Shown here: in pieces, positions 1-5,630 of the stretch | How positions within the stretch are numbered: position 1 is the first letter of the stretch | Layout: each line of letters starts with the position of its first letter | Assembly (NCBI GenBank): GCA_002393905.1 | Contig: DGSJ01000057.1 | Span: forward strand, 1 to 5,630 | Length of the DNA: 5,630 nt | Reading direction: 5' to 3' | Source of the DNA: Caryophanales bacterium UBA4365 | Lineage (GTDB): Bacteria > Bacillota_I > Bacilli_A > RFN20 > CAG-826 | Position numbers and translations under genes: made by a program | Notes under the pieces: model-generated | Seen by the model: the letters and a program-made list of their open reading frames with translations, nothing else | Database searches by the model: none | Told to the model about the DNA's origin: nothing

Positions 1-378
1 AGTGAAAAGGTTTTAGCTGGTGATGTCATGGTTGATGGAAAAGATGTTTCTAGTTTCAGTGAACAACTGATTGAAGAACGTCGTCAAATCTCTGATGATG
101 GTGTTGTTATTTTAGGTGCCGCAATTTCGCTATCTAAAAAAGAAATTCTCGGCGGAATCGATGTGCAAACTAGAGGTTTATTTTATGCGAAAAACTCTGA
201 GGCCATGATCCGTGATATGCAAACTCTCTTCACAAAAGTTGTTTCTAATCATCTAAAAGATGAAACATTTAAAAAACAAGTTGTTGAAGATGAAGTTAAG
301 AACATGGTTTTAAACCTCATCCGACGTAGCACACTTAAAACCCCATTAATTATTGTTGCCCTTGAGGAAGTTGAATAA
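1..378 (+). CDS. rnj: Ribonuclease J, C-terminal fragment (5' end outside window)
   Basis: The frame is open from base 1 to a TAA at 376-378, giving the last 125 residues; the true start lies upstream, and the ATG at 28 is internal. RNase J is a cytoplasmic metallo-beta-lactamase/beta-CASP ribonuclease with endonuclease and 5'-3' exonuclease activity in mRNA decay and rRNA maturation. The catalytic metal-binding motifs are not in the window. What is visible matches the region after the beta-CASP domain and the C-terminal domain: GDVMVDG, then ERRQISDDGVVIL (family form close to RDRKLLSxDGxVIV), then a G-x-D-xx-(S/T)RG block ending TRGLFY, then NSEAMI, and a terminal basic RR followed by PLIIVALEEV, which resembles the family's RRPMILPxxxEV ending. 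Family assignment is confident. Whether it is a J1 or J2 type cannot be decided. The ftsK gene follows after 3 bases, so the two are probably cotranscribed. Confidence 0.88.
   Translation, partial: SEKVLAGDVMVDGKDVSSFSEQLIEERRQISDDGVVILGAAISLSKKEILGGIDVQTRGLFYAKNSEAMIRDMQTLFTKVVSNHLKDETFKKQVVEDEVKNMVLNLIRRSTLKTPLIIVALEEVE
364..370 (+). promoter_or_regulatory. Probable ribosome binding site for ftsK
   Basis: The purine run GAGGAAG lies inside the last codons of the RNase J gene, 11 bases before the ATG at 382. The core GAGG fits an anti-Shine-Dalgarno match, although the spacing is a little long. It supports the ATG at 382 as the start of the translocase. Confidence 0.5.
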
Positions 379-381
379 AAA

Positions 382-2979
382 ATGAAGAAGTTAAACATTA
401 AGAGTTCAACAACGATTGTTTTACTTGGCGTAGCCTTGTCTCTTTTTAGTTTAGTTATTCTTCTTTCTCACGGAACTCCTTTTGAATTCTTAACTGTGGC
501 GATTTGTGCTTCGTTTGGTTTTATCGGATTCTGGATTTTAACCCCATTCTTATTCGTTCTTGGTTTATATATTTCTTTTAGAAAGAAACTGATTCAATTT
601 AAGCTCGGATTATCTTTGTGGGGCATCTTCATTGTTGTCTTATCACTTTTAGTGATTACCTCTAACTGGGGAAATACAGAAACAATCACATTTAATAACT
701 GTGTTGCTCTTTTAAAAGAGCATACTCCTTTTGATCCATTTGCTAATCCAAGCATTGGCGGTGGTTTCTTTGGTTATGTTTTAGCTGGAATTTTAAATAG
801 TGCTTTAACCTTAATTGGCACGAGCATTGTTTGTTGGATTTTATTTGTTGTTGGAGTTGTTTTAATCCTTAATAAACAAGTCGTTCTTCTTTTTAAGAAG
901 ATCAAGAATCATAAATCGAATCCAAAACATGCTAAAAATGAAAGCCATAATGAGATTGAAGTGATTGAAGAATATGATGGTGATAAATCTTCTTCGTTAG
1001 AAGCAAACGCTCCTGAAACCAAGCAAGATGTCGATCAAGCTGTGCTTCGTTCAATGGTCATGCATAGTTTTAATAACACGCATGGTTTCCAAAAAGCGAC
1101 TTTCTCCTTTGGAGAACAAAAACAACAAACAACTCTTGAACAACCATCATTCCAAGCTGGTCAATTTGTGCAAGAAGAAGCTCCTGCTCCAGTAGTAGAA
1201 CCAAGTGTCGAACCAACATTTGAAGAGGCTCCAGCACCTTCTTTTGAAAAACCAGCATTTTCTATTGAAAATGAAGAAATTGAAGAAAAACAACCTGAAC
1301 CTGTGGTTCAACCAACTCCTGTTCAACCTGCTCCAGTAGCTGAAGAACAAAACGTTGATCCACTTCATCGTCCACAACCAAAAGCTGTGGTTACAAAACC
1401 ATATGCTTATCCCGATAAAGATTTATTAACTCCACATGAAAATGCGGATGATATGTCCAAAAACGATGAATCTTGTGCCGTTCGAACCGAAATCATTAAC
1501 CAGGTGTTCTCTGATTTAGGTGTTGGCGCAACTGTTGTTGGTCACACGATTGGTCCTTCTGTCACCCGTTTTGATGTGAAAATGAATTCTAATGTCTCAG
1601 TTAACGCTATGCTTCGTTATGTTGATGATATTGGTATTCGTCTTGATGGTATTCCAGTCCGTTTTGAAAAGATGGTTCTTGGCAAAGCCACTTCTGGTTT
1701 AGAGATTCAAAACGCTATTCGTACAAACGTTGGCTTGTTTGAATCGATTAAAACCATGGAAGAAAGAAACGCTAAGCCAATGGAAATTATCTTTGGTAAG
1801 AATGTCTCGGGTGAACTTATTACTGCTAATTTAACAAAGTTCCCACACATGCTTGTTGCTGGCACAACTGGTTCTGGTAAATCCATCTTTATGCACGCGA
1901 CAATTCTTACGCTTATAATGCGTAATAGCCCAGAATCGTTAAAATTAATGCTCATTGACCCAAAGAAAGTTGAAATGTCGTATTATCGAAACATTCCACA
2001 TCTTCTTTGCCCAAATATTTCTGATCCACGTAAAGCTAACGTTGCTTTAAATAAATTAGTCATTGAAATGGAACGTCGTTATAACCTTTTCGAATCATCT
2101 CGAGTTCGTGATATTGGTGAATTTAACGACTACGCCAAAGCTAATGGCTTACAAAAACTGCCATATATCGTTGTTTTCGTCGATGAATACGCTGACTTAA
2201 GCGAAGCTTGTAAAGAAGTTCGAACACCAGTTGTTCGTATTGCTCAAAAAGCTCGTAGTGCTGGTATTCACCTCGTGATTGCCACCCAACGTCCAAGCGT
2301 CAACGTTATCGATGGTGTTATTAAAGCAAACGTCCCAGTTCACGTGGCCTTAATGACCTCAAGTGCAACCGACTCCGTCACGATTATTGGTGAAGGCGGC
2401 GCTGAAAAGCTCCTTGGAAATGGTGATATGCTCATTGAATGTTCCCTTGTTTCACGTAGTACAAAACCACGTGTCCAAGGCTGTTTTGTCGATAGTAATG
2501 AAATTAATAAGGTCTGTGACTTCATTAGAAGTCAAAGCCAACCACAATTTGATCCGTACTTTATGGATTTAGATCATGACCCAAACGAACAAAGTAGTGA
2601 TCGTGGTGGTTCAGCGACAGATGCTGAAGTAACTAAAGTTGACAAAAACATGGAAGAAGAAAAGCTCTACGAGGTTATCAAACAAGACATTTCTGACCGT
2701 GAATATTGTTCGATTTCCTTCTTAACAAGAAGCTATGGCATTGGTTTCCCAAAAGCTGGTCGACTTTTCGCCAAACTTGTCCGTGAAGGATATGTTGATG
2801 CTCATGGTGATGCTCGTGGTTCAAAAGTTTTAATCCGTACTCCAAGAGACAATCAACAAATTGGATCGATTGAACAATCCGAATTTATTCCTAACGACCA
2901 ACTCGAAGAAAGTAATGATGAACCAGTAGAAGATTCATCTTACGAAGATCAAACTGAAAATTATCCAGAAAATGAATAG
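382..2979 (+). CDS. ftsK: FtsK/SpoIIIE-family DNA translocase
   Basis: An 865-residue membrane-anchored, ATP-driven double-stranded DNA pump, expected to clear and segregate chromosome ends at the division septum. About four hydrophobic membrane segments are seen (roughly 10-29, 37-66, 74-93, 129-163, the last starting with GGGFFG). A hydrophilic linker follows (about 165-340), rich in Pro, Glu and Gln, with EEAPAP at 265-270 and 281-286. The alpha domain (about 341-470) contains YAYPDKDLL and GPSVTRFD. The RecA-like motor has Walker A GTTGSGKS (494-501, Lys500), LIDPKKVE, Walker B VVFVDEYADL (597-606, Asp601/Glu602) and the family signature ATQRPSVNVIDGVIKAN (634-650). A winged-helix gamma domain occupies about 758-819, followed by an acidic 46-residue tail. 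The length is near that of other Firmicutes members. Oddities are His654 and Val666 where the family usually has Arg, and Pro790 and Ala797 at gamma positions linked to DNA reading. The start ATG follows the RNase J stop by 3 bases; the stop overlaps the pullulanase start. Family is certain; FtsK versus SpoIIIE role is not resolvable. Confidence 0.96.
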   Translation: MKKLNIKSSTTIVLLGVALSLFSLVILLSHGTPFEFLTVAICASFGFIGFWILTPFLFVLGLYISFRKKLIQFKLGLSLWGIFIVVLSLLVITSNWGNTETITFNNCVALLKEHTPFDPFANPSIGGGFFGYVLAGILNSALTLIGTSIVCWILFVVGVVLILNKQVVLLFKKIKNHKSNPKHAKNESHNEIEVIEEYDGDKSSSLEANAPETKQDVDQAVLRSMVMHSFNNTHGFQKATFSFGEQKQQTTLEQPSFQAGQFVQEEAPAPVVEPSVEPTFEEAPAPSFEKPAFSIENEEIEEKQPEPVVQPTPVQPAPVAEEQNVDPLHRPQPKAVVTKPYAYPDKDLLTPHENADDMSKNDESCAVRTEIINQVFSDLGVGATVVGHTIGPSVTRFDVKMNSNVSVNAMLRYVDDIGIRLDGIPVRFEKMVLGKATSGLEIQNAIRTNVGLFESIKTMEERNAKPMEIIFGKNVSGELITANLTKFPHMLVAGTTGSGKSIFMHATILTLIMRNSPESLKLMLIDPKKVEMSYYRNIPHLLCPNISDPRKANVALNKLVIEMERRYNLFESSRVRDIGEFNDYAKANGLQKLPYIVVFVDEYADLSEACKEVRTPVVRIAQKARSAGIHLVIATQRPSVNVIDGVIKANVPVHVALMTSSATDSVTIIGEGGAEKLLGNGDMLIECSLVSRSTKPRVQGCFVDSNEINKVCDFIRSQSQPQFDPYFMDLDHDPNEQSSDRGGSATDAEVTKVDKNMEEEKLYEVIKQDISDREYCSISFLTRSYGIGFPKAGRLFAKLVREGYVDAHGDARGSKVLIRTPRDNQQIGSIEQSEFIPNDQLEESNDEPVEDSSYEDQTENYPENE
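1120..1371 (+). other. Low-complexity Pro/Glu/Gln-rich linker segment of FtsK
   Basis: This stretch encodes roughly residues 247-330 of FtsK and is made mostly of Pro, Glu, Gln, Ala and Val in short imperfect repeats (EEAPAP twice, then PVVQP, PVQP and PAPV). At the DNA level, variants of the GAAGCTCCTGCTCCAGTAG type recur. Such linkers between the membrane anchor and the motor are usual in FtsK, vary greatly between species, and are predicted to be disordered. Repeat number here may vary between strains. Confidence 0.7.
2653..2838 (+). other. FtsK gamma (winged-helix) domain coding segment
   Basis: Encodes residues 758-819. The pattern SISFLTRSYGIGFPKAGRLF then a Leu-x-x-x-Gly turn and SKVLIR matches the FtsK gamma fold, where the usual forms are SxSxLQRRFRIGYNRAARL in FtsK and GYTRAARL in SpoIIIE. 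This domain normally reads polar octamers (KOPS or SRS) to set translocation direction. Alignment by eye puts Pro790, Arg794 and Ala797 at the positions of E. coli N1296, R1300 and E1303. Confidence 0.8.
2972..2979 (+). other. Eight-base ftsK-pulA overlap, likely translational coupling
   Basis: The pulA ATG (2972-2974) lies upstream of the ftsK TAG (2977-2979) in a different frame. The bases before it (CCAGAAA) hold no convincing Shine-Dalgarno motif. Initiation is therefore probably helped by ribosomes finishing ftsK, which would tie pullulanase output to FtsK translation. The overlap is seen directly; the coupling is inferred. Confidence 0.6.
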
Positions 2980-4993
2980 CTTTTTAAGTAGTTATCATGA
3001 AATTTGTATACCAAACCAGATTGTAGAATCGGGTTGTTCTCTTTTAGTCGATAATGAAGAAAGAGAATGTTATTTCACAAGCAAAACTGACAGATTTTCT
3101 TATTTTAATATTGCTGGAAACGATGAACTCTTAGGTAAAAACCTTGTTCTTGTTTATGATGGAAAAGAAGAGTATGTTGATGTTACCAAATTAGCTCTTC
3201 TATTAAATTTTGATGAGATTTATGCGGTGGACGAAGAACTTGGTCCAATCTGTTATGACAACTATACTATTTTTAGACTTTGGGCGCCATTTGCATCGAA
3301 GGTTGTATTGTCATTAGACAATAATCAATATGAATTACGTCGTTCAGATCGTGGCGTTTATGAAATTCGTGTTGATGGAGATTTAGATGGTAAACTTTAT
3401 CACTACGATGTTGTGATTAATGGAAAAAAACACCGCGTAACCGACCCATACGCCAAGTCGAGTAATGCTAATGCTAAAGGATCAGCAGTCATCAATTTAA
3501 AGCGATTATTGTCGGGTTTTGTTAGTGTTCCTGTTGAAAAAAGCTTTTCTAAATTAAAAAGTACGATTTATGAACTTCATATTCGTGATTTTACAATTCA
3601 TAAAGGAACAAACATTATTCATAAAGGAAAATACCTTGGTTTAACCGAGGAAAATTGTCATACCAAAGAGAATCATCCTTGCGGAATCGATTATCTGAAG
3701 TTCCTTAGTGTGAGCCATGTTCAACTTTTGCCAGTGCTTGATTTTGGCTCAGTTGATGAAGAAAGTAATGAATATAACTGGGGTTATGATCCAATTTCGT
3801 TTTTCTCGTTAGAAGGTAGTTATTCAACTAACCCAAATGATCCACATGCTCGAATGGTGGAGTTTAGACAACTTGTTGATTCCTTACACAAAAATGGCAT
3901 TCAAGTAAACCTTGATGTGGTCTATAACCACATGTATCAAGGCGAAAAGGTGAATTTAAACATTATCACCCCACATTATTTCTTTAGAGAAGAAAATAGT
4001 AAGTTAGCTAACCACTCCTGGTGTGGATGTGATTTTGCTAGCGAAAGAAAAATGGCTCGAAGATTAATCAAAGAATCGATCGATTTCTTAATGAATTTTT
4101 ATGATGTCGATGGATTCCGTTTTGATTTAATGGGTTTAATTGATTTAGAAACAATTAAAGAAGTTACATCACTTATTCTTTCTAATAAGAAAGATGCTCT
4201 AATTTACGGTGAAGGTTGGGATATGAACGCGACCGGATTTAGAAATGAAAAGTTTGCGACGATGAGAAATAGTCACGAACTTCCAGATGTCGCTTTCTTC
4301 AATGATACGTACCGTGATATTTTCCGTGGACACGGAAGTCACGCGAAACTTGATGATCTAGGATTCTTATTAGGAAATAAGGATTATCTTGATGGATTTA
4401 AGTTTGCTTATCTTGGATCATCAGAAAATTTAACATTTCCGAAACTTTTTGATCACCCAAATCAATCAATCAACTATGTTGAATGTCATGATAATGCCAC
4501 CATTTATGACGTTATTAACGAATCAACTGAGGATATGGATGCTTTACGACTAGTGAAATTATTTAATAAAGCTATCATGTGTTCAGTGGGTATTCCATTT
4601 ATTCATATGGGTCAAGAAATCGGCTTAACAAAACATAATCAACGTAACACCTATAATCTTGGCGATTATTATAACCAAATGGATTACAGTGTTCTTGATA
4701 AACGTTTTGAAATGGCCCAATCATTTAGACATTATGTTTTAGCTCGTCAACACGCCGATTATTTGGATAATCTTGATCTTGATAAAGTTTCATTTGCTTC
4801 ACCAAAAGATGGAGTCTTAATCGTGACTTGGGAAGGTGAAAAATGTTACCAGTATTGCTTCAATGTTACTGATAAACAATATGCGTTAGAAAACGAGAAA
4901 GGATTCTATAATTATTCTTTAAAGAATAACGGAACTCCTCAAAACGTTATTTATCTCCCACCTTTCCGTTGTACTTATTTATTAAAGGATTAA
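2972..4993 (+). CDS. pulA: Type I pullulanase (GH13 alpha-1,6-glucan debranching enzyme), cytoplasmic
   Basis: A 673-residue enzyme predicted to hydrolyse alpha-1,6 branch links in pullulan, glycogen or limit dextrins. There is an N-terminal domain (about 1-95), a CBM48-like beta-sandwich beginning near FRLWAPFASKVVL (101-113), a GH13 barrel from about 197 (STIYELHIRDF) to about 570, and a C-terminal beta domain. The type I pullulanase signature YNWGYDP is at 268-274. GH13 regions are clear: DVVYNH (315-320); DGFRFD (380-385, nucleophile Asp385); YGEGWD (412-417, acid/base Glu414); VECHDN (503-508, His506 and transition-state Asp507). GIPFIHMGQE follows at 540-549. All three catalytic acids are present, so it should be active. 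No signal peptide or anchor is seen, so it probably acts on intracellular or imported alpha-glucan, like B. subtilis AmyX. The ATG overlaps the ftsK stop by 8 bases, has no clear ribosome site, and is the only ATG before the conserved region. A minor oddity is WCGCD at 350-354, where relatives usually have a GND-type motif. Confidence 0.94.
   Translation: MNSFLSSYHEICIPNQIVESGCSLLVDNEERECYFTSKTDRFSYFNIAGNDELLGKNLVLVYDGKEEYVDVTKLALLLNFDEIYAVDEELGPICYDNYTIFRLWAPFASKVVLSLDNNQYELRRSDRGVYEIRVDGDLDGKLYHYDVVINGKKHRVTDPYAKSSNANAKGSAVINLKRLLSGFVSVPVEKSFSKLKSTIYELHIRDFTIHKGTNIIHKGKYLGLTEENCHTKENHPCGIDYLKFLSVSHVQLLPVLDFGSVDEESNEYNWGYDPISFFSLEGSYSTNPNDPHARMVEFRQLVDSLHKNGIQVNLDVVYNHMYQGEKVNLNIITPHYFFREENSKLANHSWCGCDFASERKMARRLIKESIDFLMNFYDVDGFRFDLMGLIDLETIKEVTSLILSNKKDALIYGEGWDMNATGFRNEKFATMRNSHELPDVAFFNDTYRDIFRGHGSHAKLDDLGFLLGNKDYLDGFKFAYLGSSENLTFPKLFDHPNQSINYVECHDNATIYDVINESTEDMDALRLVKLFNKAIMCSVGIPFIHMGQEIGLTKHNQRNTYNLGDYYNQMDYSVLDKRFEMAQSFRHYVLARQHADYLDNLDLDKVSFASPKDGVLIVTWEGEKCYQYCFNVTDKQYALENEKGFYNYSLKNNGTPQNVIYLPPFRCTYLLKD
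4984..4989 (+). promoter_or_regulatory. Probable ribosome binding site for the plsC-like gene
   Basis: AAAGGA sits in the last codons of the pullulanase gene, 12 bases before the ATG at 5002. It is the only Shine-Dalgarno-like run near this start; the spacing is slightly long. It supports ATG 5002 as the start of the acyltransferase. Confidence 0.45.
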
Positions 4994-5001
4994 AAGTTGT
5001 T

Positions 5002-5630
5002 ATGAGAAAATTCTTTATTTATTTAAAAATTGTCTTGATGTGTGGACCAGCGATTATTTTTAACTTTTTCCGTTATTTAAAATACACTCGTCACCCAGAA
5101 AAGTATTCTTTTGAAAAACGATACGGTATGGTTAGAAAAGAAATTCTATTCGTTTTACGTCGTTTCCATATCGATTATAAAGTAGAAGGTTATGACATTC
5201 TAAAGAATGCTAAAAAACCAGCCTTATGTATTTCTAATCACTATAGTTTTATGGATCCTGTGATGCTTATTGCTGCTAGTGAACGTCCAATTACTTTCTT
5301 ATCAAAGAAAGAAAATTTAAAAATGCCATTCGTTGGTCAAATTTTAAAGATGCTTCAAGCTTTCACTATTGACCGTAAAAATGTCCTTTCTCAAGTTCGT
5401 ACCCTCCAACAAATTGCTGAACATTTAAAAGACGAAACCAAACCACATGTGTTCATCTTTATTGAAGGAACACGTAACAAAAAACCTGAGGGAGAATTAC
5501 TCGAATTCCATCCAGGAACTCTCAAAATTGCCTATAAGGCAAATTGCAATATTGTTCCTGTAACAACTTATGGAACATTTCGTGTTTTAAAACTCAATTC
5601 GTATCTGAAGAAATATCCATTCCTTTGGAA
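5002..5630 (+). CDS. plsC: 1-acyl-sn-glycerol-3-phosphate acyltransferase (PlsC family), 3' end outside window
   Basis: An open frame starts at ATG 5002 with MRKFFIYLKIVLMCGPAIIF and stays open for 209 codons to the window edge. PlsC enzymes acylate lysophosphatidic acid to phosphatidic acid at the inner face of the membrane, the second acylation of phospholipid synthesis. Family motifs appear in order: NHYSFMDP at 79-86 (the HX4D catalytic pair His80/Asp85), TIDR at 122-125 (motif II, usually ending in Arg), FIEGTRNKK at 153-161 (motif III, normally FPEGTR; Ile154 replaces Pro) and IVPVT at 184-188 (motif IV). The first about 25 residues are hydrophobic with a basic start, suiting a membrane-associating segment. 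The gene begins 8 bases after the pullulanase stop, so it is probably in the same operon. The family is clear, but the exact acyl acceptor is not: related members of this superfamily act on other lysolipids. Confidence 0.9.
   Translation, partial: MRKFFIYLKIVLMCGPAIIFNFFRYLKYTRHPEKYSFEKRYGMVRKEILFVLRRFHIDYKVEGYDILKNAKKPALCISNHYSFMDPVMLIAASERPITFLSKKENLKMPFVGQILKMLQAFTIDRKNVLSQVRTLQQIAEHLKDETKPHVFIFIEGTRNKKPEGELLEFHPGTLKIAYKANCNIVPVTTYGTFRVLKLNSYLKKYPFLW

Noticed and set aside
28..378. ATG at 28 as the start of a separate small gene
   Set aside because: The frame is open and matches RNase J sequence from base 1 (GDVMVDG spans the ATG), so this Met is internal to a longer protein.
1070..1377. 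Two overlapping minus-strand open frames opposite the FtsK linker
   Set aside because: They lie opposite a low-complexity Gln/Glu/Pro-rich coding stretch, have skewed composition (Leu/Phe/Trp-rich), no ribosome site and no recognisable motif; they are shadows of ftsK.
1707..2572. Short open frames inside the FtsK motor region on both strands
   Set aside because: They overlap the highly conserved Walker A to TQRPS coding sequence, resemble no known family and have no start signals.
3596..3629. 13-base direct repeat ATTCATAAAGGAA, copies at 3596-3608 and 3617-3629
   Set aside because: It lies inside the pullulanase gene and encodes IHKG twice in a region where the family has a similar KGKYLGLTE segment. 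It is explained by coding sequence and is too short to suggest a site or element.
4994..5001. Possible terminator or promoter between pulA and plsC
   Set aside because: The gap is only 8 bases (AAGTTGTT) and holds no hairpin or promoter elements.

Overview
This AT-rich window is densely coding. It carries four genes, all on the + strand and head to tail, with no non-coding gap longer than 8 bases. In order they are: the 3' end of a ribonuclease J gene (1-378), a complete ftsK/spoIIIE-type DNA translocase gene (382-2979), a complete type I pullulanase gene (2972-4993), and the 5' part of a plsC-type acyltransferase gene (from 5002, running off the right edge). I see no RNA genes, mobile elements, CRISPR arrays, promoters or terminators.

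The protein families and AT-rich composition suggest a Firmicutes (Bacilli/Erysipelotrichia-like) or closely allied host-associated lineage; this is inference. Every Trp codon I checked is TGG, and no TGA lies inside the reading frames. The sequence therefore reads with the standard bacterial code and does not look like a Mycoplasma-type genome that uses TGA for Trp. From memory, an RNase J gene also lies close to spoIIIE in Bacillus subtilis (the rnjB-tepA-spoIIIE region), so the first two genes may be a remnant of ancestral synteny. The next two look like local additions.

The junctions (3-base gap, 8-base overlap, 8-base gap) strongly suggest one transcription unit whose promoter and terminator lie outside the window. 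The products do not form an obvious single pathway: RNA processing/decay, chromosome segregation at the septum, cytoplasmic alpha-glucan debranching, and phospholipid synthesis. The arrangement looks like a growth-linked housekeeping operon.

No new biological system is evident. The points most worth a second look are in the FtsK protein. Its gamma domain lacks two of the three residues associated with reading polar DNA motifs, its motor has substitutions in a normally well-conserved block, and an acidic tail follows the gamma domain.
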